Source: Maylandia zebra
Taxonomy: Eukaryota; Chordata; Actinopteri; Cichliformes; Cichlidae
DNA length: 64,000 nucleotides
Assembly: GCF_041146795.1 (NCBI RefSeq)
Contig: NC_135170.1
Coordinates: 3,517,017-3,581,016, forward strand
Direction: 5' to 3'
The notes beneath the pieces are model-generated. The model saw only the letters and a program-made list of their open reading frames with translations. It was not told the DNA's origin and did no database searches. This document shows positions 10,906-21,620 of this stretch, piece after piece; the first letter of the stretch is position 1; each line of letters opens with the position of its first letter. Made by a program: the position numbers and the translations under genes.

Positions 10906-11058
10906 AAGCATTTTTTTAGAGTAACGTAAAGTAACATAACGTAATAGTTATTTTTCAAGTAATTAATTACTTTTAGAATGTTGTAACCCAGTTACTTTTT
11001 TGAAGAAGTAACTAGTAACTATAATTAATTACTTTTTCAAAATAACTTGCCCAACACT
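10906..11058 (-). repeat. hAT-like element end
   Basis: The sequence is rich in AAGTAATTAATTAC words and stops at CTTGCCCAACACTT, the inverse of the AGTGTTGGGCAAG terminus of the same family as 8458-9484. A matching opposite end was not found, so this is a fragment. Confidence 0.6.
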
Positions 11059-11351
11059 TCTAATGACATCATAAACCTCTGACTTATGTTACATTAAAGA
11101 GACACCACACCATTGTGACTGTTGCAGCAGGATCAGTGGCACAGGGGTTAATCACAGAATTGAAAATGATAAAAAAGAACTCTGGGCTTGTGACTGTAAC
11201 CCTGAAGGATCTGACAAGACTCAGGATGGTCAATTTTAGCTTTTTTAACTTTGAGGTTCGGCACTTTGCAGTGCACTCTGCTCCAACCCTCCGCTGTAGC
11301 CGCTCCTCCCTTCTCTCCGGCCCAGCCACTACTGAAATAGGGAAAGTATTA

Positions 11352-11440
11352 GTGATGGGATTTACGGCTCTTTTTAGAGAACTGGCTCTTTCGGCTCGGC
11401 TCACTAAAAAGAACCGGGTCTTTCAGCTCTGAACCAGCTC
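11352..11440 (+). repeat. hAT-like element end
   Basis: TAGTGATGGGA followed by CGGCTC/GAACCGGG direct and inverted words is the terminus of another frequent fish hAT repeat. The opposite end could not be placed. Confidence 0.45.
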
Positions 11441-11672
11441 TTCAGGTTGTTTTGTTGCTGTAATTAATTAATTATCAACAACAATATAAAATTATGCACA
11501 AAAGGAATTGGTAATGTAAAAAGAAACGTGGTTTTCTTTATATATGTTTATATATAAATATTTATGGGGGGCCCTAGAGATGAAACATGTATTAATACAC
11601 AAACACTCATATATATATTCAAATAATTAAAAAAAAAAACTTCATTAATCTGTTACTACCACACCCTCAGTC

Positions 11673-11780
11673 CGATTGTTGGTACTTCCTGACTTGTGTA
11701 GCCACGAGGTAACAAAAGCTCAACACAGCCCCTAGCATCCTGGAGCACTTCCGTTGTGTTTTGGAGTTTGTACGTGCTTT
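11673..11780 (+). repeat. Dispersed repeat, copy B
   Basis: This is the second copy of the repeat at 10447-10565, with the shared words CTTCCTGACTTGTGTAG and GAGCACTTCCGTTGTGTTTTG. The DNA between the copies is unrelated. Confidence 0.8.
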
Positions 11781-12864
11781 GTCTCTAAGGGACACTGTAA
11801 ATATACTTTTTATGTATTCACTCCACATAAAATGTAATAAATAAATTCTAAAATACAAAAACACATTTCAACTTTTAACTACTTAAATTTTCAGCTTTTT
11901 CCTTTTAAACAAATGAAAGTGAAACAACACAAAACACTGCAAACCACAACACAATAAAATATAACTTATAAAATATAAGCCAAACTGACATCTGTCCGAC
12001 AGCCAAACCCATCTGTTCTCTGATTGGATTGTTACGTTTGTGATTGATATGACATTGACCAATCAGATGAAAGGAAGAAAAATAGGGTCAAAATTCGTAC
12101 TTGTAACTTGCAGGGTTTTTTTTGGCTAAGTCCACACACAATTGTTTTTTTACACATACAAAACCGATTTACAAGTACAAAATATTTATGACCACATTTT
12201 GAGCCAATAAATGCAGCTAATATGTCCTCTTTTAAGGCAGGAGCTTCCACCTCCGCTCCGCTGCATCTTGGGCACCAGAGCCGGAGTAGGGAAGAGCTGG
12301 AACAAACCATTTTGGGAGGGGGGGATTATCTATTTCTGTTGTTAAAATGTTCCATCTCAGTTACGTACTGTATGCTTTTTATATTTTAGTAGTGTGTCCC
12401 ACAAACAGCAAATATTGTCAAAAAAGTAAGAAATCTTTGGGGGTGCTGAAGCACCAAAAATGGGCTAAAATCGCCCCTGGATGTAAACATCATCATCTCA
12501 TTAAATTATCCTTTTGAATATTTATTGAGTGTAAACCCTCCAAAGAGCATTCTTTCACCACCAAAATTTAATCACTTCATCTCTATATAATGTGAAAAAT
12601 ATAATAAAATATTATACTTTATGAAAATAAAGGAAAATAGGTAGTTTTTTACAAATGTATTATTTAACCCGTCCTGCAGCACAAGGCTGTACGATGTTTT
12701 CATTTTTTTGAAGAAACTCAGATATGTTATATGTTTCTAAAATATAGTTTTGTCTTAACTTAATGATAAAAACATTACAGTTTTATTTATTATTCTTTAT
12801 TTCATTTCATTTATTTCACTTTTATCTTAACACATTTTAGTGACAAGTATTTGATTTTTTTAGT
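11781..12864. other. No gene recognised
   Basis: The stretch is AT-rich. Around 12450-12480, GGTGCTGAAGCACCAAAAATGGG...CGCCCCTGG resembles the inverse of a fish DNA-repeat terminus starting CCAGGGGCG. The 3' untranslated region of the ENDOD1-like gene on the minus strand probably occupies the last few hundred bases, with several TTTATT (AATAAA inverse) words at 12780-12830. Confidence 0.4.
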
Positions 12865-14338
12865 TCAACCAAAACCAAAAAAAGACTTTTCTTCCTTACA
12901 TTCATTTTTAAAGAGACTCATTTTAGGCATCTTTAGCCTTTTTTGCAGGATCTTCTCCAGGTCCTCCAAGGACATCTCCATCACATCATGGCCATCTTCT
13001 GTGTTTTTTTTCACAATGTCATCTTTACTGTTGGGATCATTTCTTCCCACTGCAGCAAAAGTAGGAAAGTAATTCTGCAGTCCAGCTGTGAACGTTGGGC
13101 AGCAGTAAGCAGTCCAAAAGTACTCAGGAACAGTCACCCTGTTATTGATCGTGGGTTCATCATTCACATAAGGCATGACTCCAGTGATAACATACATTTT
13201 TGATGTGCAGACTTCAAGTCTTTTTGCCATGCTTTCTTCCAGAATTTTCCAGGGGCCGTTATTGAACTTTTCCATTTGAGGAACAATATTTGTCAGGGTG
13301 AAGGTAGCCTTTTTGTCTTCTTCTGTCTGTTGGTGACCACTGGGGGCGAGGTGGCCTCTGCTATAACCAGAGTTTCTATAGTCTTCATTGACTGCCTGGC
13401 TGTTCTTCACATTTTGGTCAGGATGTTTTTGGTACTTCATTCCTGTGTTGACTTTGTCTGATACCAGCTGAATGACAACAAAGACAGACTTTTTATTTCT
13501 TTAGAAGCTACAAAGATTATTTATCATTCTTCATACTGTGTGTGCAAATAGTCTTTCAGTGTGAGTTTGTGGGAATGTGTAACACTGAGAGATTACTGTC
13601 ATACTGCACAGTCATGTCATTTTGAAATGTGAGAGAGCAAATAAAATCCTACAGACTTTTCTAACCATCGTTTTATTAAAGATCATCTAATCTTGTGTAT
13701 GTTTTCTTCTTTATCTTGTCCTGTTATTTATTCAGTTATATTTGTGTTATTTAAGTTATTACATTATATGTGGTATAGTATGACAATATCTAAGGCAGGA
13801 CAGGCAGGAGGAAAATAACTGCTTTAAATGTGTTGCATATTGTTTGAGGTGATGGAGAACAATGTGGCAGTAAAATGCAGAGAATACACACTTCAACAAA
13901 CAGTTAAAATCCAAACGAGCGATTCCTTCACATTGTAACTATTGTTCTTCATCCTCTCTAAGAAAACCATCTTTAAAATAAACCGTATCAGTCAAAAGAG
14001 AGCAGTTCAAATACATGACTGTCTTTGAACATCACACAGTGATATTTTACATAGCTTACCCGTGGTTCAATCATCCAGTTTGTATTTTTGGGCCTAGATC
14101 CCTCTCCAGGTCTGAGTATATACGCAGAGAACAATGGTATACGACGGTTTCTGTCATACAGGGTGGCAAAGTGGTATTGACTTTCATAGTACTGACATAA
14201 TGCCTGGTAGCCGTCTCCACTGATGCCCTGTGGTATCGTTTTTGCGTAGAAAAATTCAATGCATGGTTTAAAGTCAGTAGTGATCTTTCCATAGAAGAGA
14301 ACACTGATAAACCTGAACAGTGATGAAAAAAAACCCAT
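12865..14338 (-). CDS. ENDOD1-like DNA/RNA non-specific endonuclease
   Basis: Two exons, 14338-14060 and 13467-12865, join at a GTAAGC donor and a CATTCAG acceptor in phase 0. They give 293 residues, usual for fish ENDOD1-like proteins. The start MGFFSSLFRFISVLF looks like a signal peptide, so the protein is probably secreted or in the secretory pathway. The first exon carries the family's Cys-containing N-terminal part (DFKPCIEFFY; ALCQYYESQYHFATLYDRNR). The second carries the beta-beta-alpha metal nuclease core: YSRGHLAPSG (RGH at 130-132, His the expected general base) and TFTLTNIVPQ (N153, expected metal ligand). The family cleaves nucleic acids; substrate and biology of the fish paralogs are not settled. 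The residue before RGH is Ser, where bacterial and mitochondrial relatives have Asp. The Met at 14338 was chosen because upstream codons lack similarity; the frame remains open upstream. Confidence 0.85.
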
Positions 14339-14924
14339 CCTTCCTTTGAGACAGCTCTCACAGCAAAGTAGAAGGTAGACTGAACCTTTCTCCTGAAAAT
14401 GAGGGTTGGAGTTAAATACTGTCAGCCTCTGGGTGGTGGCAGTGATGGTGGCTGGTACTAATGCAGATACCAAACACAGGCTGCTGTTTAACAAAGGACA
14501 GGGCACTTGATTATCCAAAGTTTTTATCCTACAGTGTCTATAAATTTATGACAGTGTCCTTTGTACGCATTGTAACATAATGTTTTACATACAATCTTAA
14601 AGAATATGCAAACCATTTTAACTGTACGCCCAGCGAACTAGTACTGACCTCTGACACATAGTTGCACCTGGTTGCAACTGAATGCAGAAAGCATTCAGAC
14701 TTTTGAAACACACACGCATAAATATATATAAACAACATTTTTTTTCTATCTGGCTGCTTATTGTATTAAGCAAATCATATCTGCTGAATAAGAAAATCAA
14801 CTAATAAAATACATGCGGATTTTACATAAACCTAAACTCAGGTGACAGTGTGGTGACCTGCGCCTATTCAAACGTTTTCTTATTTGCATGCACACGACCT
14901 GAGTGAGTGAATGAGTGTGTGTGG
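14339..14924. other. Upstream region of the ENDOD1-like gene; no gene
   Basis: The promoter of the minus-strand nuclease gene must lie here or nearby. I could not identify a convincing TATA box. Small open frames have no recognisable content. Confidence 0.4.
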
Positions 14925-15180
14925 GGCCCCATACTCAGCTGAAAACAAACGGAGACAGAGCCTCCTGTTCAGTGGCCTCCAGACTCTGGAACTTTTCTCT
15001 CTTCCTTTCGATTTGAGACTCTGTGATCTCTTTAAAAAATGAGTTAAAAACAAATGTTTTAAATCTGCTTTCTATTAATTTTGCTTGTTTTTTTTTCATT
15101 GTTGGGTCTTGTGAAGCACTTTGTGATTTTATATCTTGAAAGTTGCTATATAAATAAAATTTTACTTACTTACTTACTTA
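14925..15180 (+). repeat. L2-clade LINE 3' end
   Basis: The sequence decodes in pieces to the L2 C-terminus (FSGLQTLELFSLPFDLR) and ends AAGCACTTTGTGATTTTATATC...GCTATATAAATAAAATTTTACTTACTTACTTACTTA. This is the 3' stem plus tandem TTAC tail of L2 elements. Confidence 0.7.
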
Positions 15181-16111
15181 ATATATACAGTCTACTATAC
15201 AGTTTAAAGTGTCATATCAAGTAAAATGCAACTAAAGAAGAAACTAATGGAAAAGACAACAATTTCTTAACCCTGAGATGTATTTTTATTTTTCTATAGT
15301 TAATTTTTCAAAATTTTAAGTTTTAATGAACGCCTTCTGTTTCTATACATTTCTATACATTCAGTTCGTTCTTTTATAAAAAATTATTTTACAATAAATG
15401 GTTACTTGTTTACTGCTATAGTTTAGGAAACTGACATATAGTCTCTGGTATAGTGCGTACACTGTTCCCTGTTATAGTCTGCTCAGAGCGCTACGCTTCC
15501 ACTGCTGTAGATATACTCATAGGACTCTGTAGATCTGTTACCACACACCAGCACATCTGTATATATTTAGCAAATCTGTATATTTGTTCATAGTACATCT
15601 CTATATCTGCCCATCTGTATAGCAATATAGAACATCTGTATGCTATACCGATCATCTGTATATCTGTACATATGTACTGTATATTTGGTCTCTCTGTACA
15701 TAATCTGTTCATAACTATTGCCCCATTTATACTACTCTTATCTGTATATATCAGTATATCCATACATTAGGCCGTAGTACATCTGTATATTTGCTTAACT
15801 TAACTGTAGAATTTCTCTGATTGCACTTCTAATTAGATGCAAACTGTATTTCGTTACATTGCATTTATACATGTGTAATGACAAAGTTGAATCCTAATCC
15901 TAAAGATACCACACATAAATAAATTCAAGTTATGTGTTGTTTGTTCCACCATTAATGATTATGATTGATTACACTGATGACACTGAACGCTAATGATGAG
16001 GTAATGAGGTTCAACATGATTTTTATCTAAAACCTGTTTTTTGTTGTTTTTTTTTACTTGAGCAAAAGAAATTTGTTTTATTTTATTTTATTTTATTTAT
16101 TCATTTATTTA
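15181..16111. repeat. AT-rich degenerate tandem repeat and LINE-type tail
   Basis: From about 15530 to 15790 the words ATCTGTATAT and ACATCTGTATA recur roughly a dozen times with varying spacing. At 15800-15902 the segment TTTCTCTGATTGCACTTCT...GTGTAATGACAAAGTTGAAT resembles the 3' tail shared by 3804 and 61.5 kb. (TTTTA)n/(TTTA)n runs occupy 16075-16120. No gene is seen. Confidence 0.6.
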
Positions 16112-18140
16112 TTTATTTTGTCCCGTTTGGATCTTTAGCATCAGAATTGTTGTCTTAAGGCCAAGAAAGATGCCAAGCGGATTTATTTTACCAAGTGGAT
16201 CATCATGGCCTTGCCATATTGGTCCATTTGATTGACCTTTATTATAATTATGAATTTATTTTATTTTCAGTTGCTACAAACGGGACAGACATGACTGGGG
16301 GATAGGACAGGGAGAAAGAATGACAGAAAGAGAGGGAGAGAAAGAAAACCAAAGGGGAGAAGAGATGGTGAGAAAGGGGGGGGAAAGGAAACAAACAAAC
16401 AAAACACCTGGATCACCTGTATGGAGAAAAAAAACAGAAGAGAAAGCAAACAACAAAGAGCAACATAATAAAAAACAGCACCATCACAATAAACTAGCTA
16501 GCAGTAGATAACAGTAGATATTAAATAATAAAAGATATTGTGCAGCACGCAAGATAGACAGCGCACAGTGTGCTTTGAGGCAGCAGCCAAGAAAGCTGTA
16601 GTCCGCGTCTGTGAATACCCGTGTGTACACCTGTGTGCACACCTGTGTGGATCAGCATGCTTGCATTCCAAAGGTTTCTCCATGTAATGATCTGCTAGGG
16701 AGTGTGGGGAGCCACAGCCCCGTCCCCCAGGGCATGAAGCAGGTATGGAGGAGATCCAGGCCCCAGATATCCAGAGGCCCCAGAGTACAAGGACCTGAGG
16801 AGGACCACCAAAGGGGGGGGGGGGGGGGGGGGGGGGGGACCGTGCCACCCTCCTGGGAAGAGCTGAGTAGAGCCCCAAACGAGAGGTCACCAAGCAGCCA
16901 CGGAGCAGAGGCCAGAGGGGGTTGCAGTGACGTGTCCGCGGGCTCTGCCGGCAGCCAGCTGTGCCAGAGAGGACCGAGCTTCAGGCCCAGAGGCCAGAGG
17001 CCTGAGGGCATCCCACCCCCCGGAAGGAGCCCAGCCGGGCCACAGGCGCCCGGCCCCGCCAATCGGCCACCAGGAGTGAGCCGGTACATACATGAGCGCC
17101 CAGCCCCAGACGACAAGGACCACCAACACACCAACGTCTGAGGGCATCAGCCACCGGCAGGGAGTGTGGTGAGGGGAGATAGGCCTCCGTACTTTAGAGG
17201 GCCTGAGATGTTCCCAGAGAGGTCGAGTCTAAGACCCAACCTGACATATAGACACAGACGTGCATTCCCACCCCCATATACACAACCAAATACTCGGCAC
17301 TCACCCAACGTGTAGACAGACACAAATAGACACTGCACAGACAGTCGCACTCCCCAAACATACTCTATATCCCAGGTCCAGGTACCCCCGCCCTCAGAGG
17401 GGCAAGCCGCACCTAGACCCAGGACATGTAACCCTTCTCTCTGGGGTGGAGGCAAGCGAACCACCTCCTTATCTGCAGTAGCAGGGAGGCCCCGCATCCC
17501 AGACCCCAGTCTGACGGCCAGCACCTCCTCCCAGCCCCCCAGCCCTGACGGCTAACAGAACCGGGGTGAGTGAAGACCTCAAACCTCCCTATGCCTGCTC
17601 ATATGTAGTGTTGCTGTGTGCTGTTCTAAAGTGCATTTAAAACTCAGGAGAGCATGGTACTAGCTTCCTCTCAGAGAGCAGCACGGCTCCTCCTGAAAAC
17701 CCTTAGTGTCTACATGCATTTAAAATTGAGGGTAGGGCACCAGCGCCAGAGGTGGGTTGGAGTACACCGACCATCCTCTGGATGCTGTAAAACGTGCCCA
17801 CCCCCAAGGCCCTATATGTATGTGTTATGTGAGTAATGTGAATGTCTAGGTTGCAGAATAAAATTGAGGCACAGGCGGCCAGAAGGGGACAGAGGGGGAG
17901 TGCCTCCCCTGCACCCTGGTGACATGCCTGCACCCCAAGCCCTGCGTGTGTGGGTGGGTGTGGTAGAGCGGGAATAGGGAGGCAGCTGAGGATGGGGAGG
18001 GAAGAAAGGGAGGGGCAAGCGGACCCTCCCTGGGGCCAGCTCCCCCGCTGACCCCAGTAGGCACCCCCACACTCTGGAACCCACCAGGGCAAAGATATAA
18101 CAACCTCCCCACCATTTAGAGAGCCCCCTAGTAGGGGCTA
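16112..18140 (+). repeat. GC-rich dispersed repeat, copy 1
   Basis: The order of blocks is conserved with 51680-52310: TCAGA-TTGTTGTCTTAAGGCCAA, a purine-rich tract, GAAGCAGGTATGGAGGAGA, CCCCAGA/GAGGCCCC blocks, GGAGGACCAC, CCTGAGATGTT, a CACACATA-rich tract, CACTCCCCA and CAGAGGGGC. This copy is longer. It has a run of 26 G residues (16813-16838) and a strongly C/G-biased central part that yields long Pro/Gly-rich open frames on both strands (for example 16611-17141). I treat those as base-composition artefacts because no splice signals, domains or codon bias support them. I do not know the family. Confidence 0.7.
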
Positions 18141-19068
18141 GGGGGCTCCAGAAATTTGTTTTAATCCATGTCAGTCTTATAACAAAGTCATGGGGTTGAA
18201 AAATGTTATTAAAATCAAATCATCATGAGAAAAGAACGCCTTTAAAGTTCATCCAGTAAACACAAAGGACTGATCATTCTACTGAGTGTAGTCAGCTGCT
18301 TTGCTTACATGACAGATAAATAGACAAAGAAGCCAGTTGATTCGGGTTGATATGTGAATGGAAAAACTGAAAATGTCTGATCTACTTTTGACCACATTTG
18401 CCTGTGAACTCACAGTAGGCACAGTATCTACTCAGTAAGAAAATGAACTGATTAAATGCTGCTCATGCATGGCTGGAGGCTGAGGTCAGTTTAAAGTGAT
18501 GTCACTACAGAGATATTTCCATCACACATCCTGATGCTCTTTAAGAACTGATGAGGCAGCATAAAGTTTCAGTCAAAAACAAGACTTTAATTTAGGAGGA
18601 CGGTTTGAAGCACCCGGGCTGGATGCAGCAGCTGTGAAAGGAAGAAGAATTTGTGATCATCATCAGCTGGAAATTAAACTGCGTTGGAACTTCATGTGAA
18701 GCTGTCTGTTCTTTTCTTTCCTGTCCTCATATGTGTCCAGTTCGGCCTCATGTGTGTCATGGCTTACTTGCTGTACGGTCAACAAATATGCATCATCGGG
18801 GTCACATTTGTGGAGGGCGGTGTCATTTAGTGAACTGACCATTAAACATGATATGTGTTAATATTATAATAATACAGTAAATTCAGCATGGCTGTGTGTG
18901 TTTTATTAGGATTAGGAAAGCTTCAGTGATCTATGTGGTTATTAAAGAAACCTTGCTCACTGTGGTGTATTGTGTATATCATTGAATCTGTCAGACTTCA
19001 GCATTATCCAGTTTATTTTTAGCCCTGCTAATAACACAACTTAATCTGTAAACAAGTTAAAGATTACA
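18141..19068. other. No gene recognised
   Basis: No supported coding region or clear repeat is visible. The GC content drops sharply from the preceding repeat. Confidence 0.5.
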
Positions 19069-19092
19069 GTGGGGCAAAAAAGTATTTAAAAT
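19069..19092 (+). repeat. Tc1-type terminal repeat remnant
   Basis: ACAGTGGGGCAAAAAAGTATTTA matches the outer terminal repeat of a common fish Tc1-like family. No partner end is found in the vicinity. Confidence 0.45.
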
Positions 19093-20285
19093 CAGAAAGA
19101 GGAAGTACACTGCAGCCAGTAACTGCGTATGTCCTCTTAAAAGGGAAGAGAAATAAACACATATGGGACAATTCTCCCCAAATTAGACAAAATATGACCA
19201 TAAGTGTCCTTTTCTGAGTCATGTTCTTCTCTACACACAACTCTTGGCCTCCAGGGCATAAAACTTTGGACTTATAACCGTGATATAAGTCCTCACAGCG
19301 CACCAAGCATGGAGAAAACTCAGTCTCAGTGCTTCAAAATTCTCACAAGATTCAAAAACTGTTTCTGTCATTTATCTGCCCAAGAACTTCATCAAATGGA
19401 CCTCTATGGGTCCAGTAATCTTCAGCACATGTATCTCACTGCAGCCCGTGAGGATTTAAAACAGTTTCTTGTCTCAGTGCACCCAGCATTAACTTATCAG
19501 ATGGATCGCAGCCGATCCATCAATATCAACACAATTGTGTATCCCCATGTACACAACTGATTCTTCACTTGTGTCACAGCACATCTAGTAATATCTTCAG
19601 AATTACTTCAAAATGATCGACATTGATTTTCCTTTAAAATCAACTTTCCATTAGAACTCAAAATCACAACTGACTCGATTCTCTGAAATCCTGAGCCACT
19701 TAGACACCTTGCCCAGTTCTAGGTGCCCTTCTCATCAGACTTCCACGTCCGGAATTACTCTTTTTACTCACAAATAAGTGTCTCCTAAAATGATCCTGTC
19801 AATCATTGGCTATTTTTAAAACCAAGCCCACAACTCTTGGCAGGTGCCACCTGCAGTATGCCCACGCCGGAGCCCCCTTCCAACGTCTCAGAGGGGTAGG
19901 AGGTTCTTGAACCCCGTGAGTTTGACACTTATTAAACCATAAACTGACCAATTACCTATGATCCTGTGTTATCCTAAACACACATTGGTCTCTTTTACCA
20001 TAAAATACCATATGACCTTTAACTCAGTACTGTCATTCTCAAGGTTTCATTATCCTTACTTCAAAACTTCACTTTATTCTCAAGAATTTAGTTTTACCAC
20101 TACTGAGCCAATTTAATAGTTAAGATCATCACTCAGTGAACAGATAATTTAGAATTCATCCAATCTGCACAAATGTGCTTTTTGAACAGGTTTGTGCCTA
20201 CCTTTAAATCTTTTTAGACCAGGCTTCTGTTCGCCTCATATCAGATCCAACCTTCGGCCACATTTCTTCTCTCTGTCACACGAAG
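19093..20285 (-). mobile_element. Internal leader region of an LTR element (non-coding)
   Basis: This DNA follows the primer-binding site in the minus-strand direction and is therefore the start of the internal region of an LTR retroelement. I see no capsid, protease or polymerase frame; the longest open frame is 118 codons without recognisable motifs. Either the coding part is deleted or the element is non-autonomous. The downstream limit is not determined. Confidence 0.45.
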
Positions 20286-20303
20286 AACCGGGCGGAAACA
20301 CCA
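20286..20303 (-). other. tRNA-Val primer-binding site
   Basis: On the minus strand TGGTGTTTCCGCCCGGTT is complementary to the last 18 bases of vertebrate tRNA-Val (acceptor stem ending CGGAAACACCA). It sits two bases after the predicted end of the LTR, as expected for priming of minus-strand DNA synthesis. Confidence 0.8.
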
Positions 20304-20305
20304 AA

Positions 20306-20719
20306 TATTAACCCCGATTCTTTTGTCCCCGTGATAGAACAGAGAAACCCGACTCATAGTGGTCAAAACATTTATATTTCTTTTTATTCAATCATCTTCA
20401 GGAAGAGAGAGACCCCTGCACAGCTCAAATGCCAGTTGCAGGATCTCTAACATTTTTAGCTCCACATGTGTCTTATATGGTGTTATTTCTGCACTTTACA
20501 CGTCACACAGTCTCAAACATTGCTTATATGGAAAAGTTCCTCTTTTCTGTGTCTTATCTATTAATATATCTGTGCACTAAAACTTCCTGTTTTTCAGTCT
20601 GGCTGAGCACTTAGCTTGTGAGTCAAAAGTGGCCTTGCTCTACAAACCTTCATTATTAAAGTACATAAAACAATCTAATGAGCAGATACACATTAAAAAT
20701 ATCTCTCTATTTCTTAACA
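20306..20719 (-). mobile_element. 5' LTR of a retroelement, about 414 bp
   Basis: Read on the minus strand it starts TGTTAAGAAATAG and ends GGGGTTAATA, two bases before the primer-binding site. The expected terminal CA is TA, probably by mutation. It contains AATAAA (20383-20388) and shares the words GACTCATAGTGGTCAAA and TACATAAAACAATCTAATGAG with the LTR at 25329-25701 (GACTCAGAGTGGTCAAA; TACATAAAACAATATAATCAG). The two therefore belong to related families. Confidence 0.7.
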
Positions 20720-20724
20720 CTGCA

Positions 20725-20935
20725 CTCACATGGACTCCACAGTCACCAGATCTCAGTACAATAGAGCACCTTTATGATGTGGTAAAATGAAGATTCACAT
20801 CAGAGTTGTGCAGCTGACAAACTCTGTGACTCCATCATGTCAATATGGACCAAAATCTCTGAAGCATGTTTTCAGCACCGCACCAGACAAATGGAGAAAA
20901 CTTTATTGAAACTGGAAACTAAATCATTTTGAGTA
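20725..20935 (+). pseudogene. Tc1-like transposase relic
   Basis: CCACAGTCACCAGATCTCAG... decodes to PQSPDLSTIEHLYDVV, the third catalytic motif region of a Tc1 transposase (normally SPDLNPIEHLW). It is followed by stop-riddled sequence matching the remaining C-terminus (ATGTCAATATGGACCAAAAT, CTCTGAAGCATGTTTTCAGC). It lies directly outside the LTR at 20719. Confidence 0.7.
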
Positions 20936-21620
20936 AAACCAGTAAACTCTGTATCAGGTAGGAAAGAAAAACACCCACACTCTCCACAGGTCCTGCTGTT
21001 AGTTTACTGGATTTTATGATAAATACTTTTTTGTTGTCTCATAATTTCTAGAGGTTTTAGAAACACTGCCTTTGCTACTGATTTGCTAGACAATAAAACA
21101 CTGGCCATACGAGACAATCAAATAAAAGTTATTTAAACTAAAACACTGTTTTGAAACTATTTACCTCACGCTCCATGGATGAAATATTCCCCCCAAAAAC
21201 ATAATCCACACTAAACAACATCAGCAGACAGGAAGCTGTTATGGCATCACATGACATTAAGTTTTATTTTTGAGATGTTTTACAATCTAATCTGTTACAT
21301 ACAATATAGAAATGAAATGCAAACAAAAATATCCAGGAATTTTGTGATCATCTTCAATTATCAGAAGTCTGACACGAATCAGAAAAGATTTAAAAATATG
21401 CTTTAGTATGTTTAGAGAAATGAAGCTTTATTGTACAAAATGTGCTATTTTCTAAGATTGAACTGATGAATTATCATTTGCCAGTTTTTACTAATCCACT
21501 ACTTATAACATGAAAAAGTATAAAACAAAGACATTTTACCTTCAAATAAGTGACTATCTTGTTTATGGAGCGTCTTTACTTTTTGTTGCATAAGAGAATG
21601 ATTTTATGAATTTTATCGTT
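20936..21620 (-). other. 3' untranslated region of the TRIM gene
   Basis: On the minus strand this region follows the TRIM stop codon. TTTATT at 21427-21432 is an AATAAA polyadenylation signal about 190 bases after the stop. No other gene is seen. Confidence 0.55.

Noticed and set aside
11084..11432. Overlapping open frames of 105-106 codons on both strands
   Set aside because: They lie in old DNA-repeat sequence, have no recognisable domain, and mirror each other.
16611..17141. Open frame of 176 codons, Pro/Arg/Gly-rich, with another of 160 codons on the opposite strand
   Set aside because: Both frames arise from the C/G-biased repeat and the poly-G run. There are no domains or splice signals, and similar composition yields open frames on both strands.
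19204..19560. Open frame of 118 codons
   Set aside because: It runs opposite to the LTR element direction, has no motif or splice context, and looks like chance.
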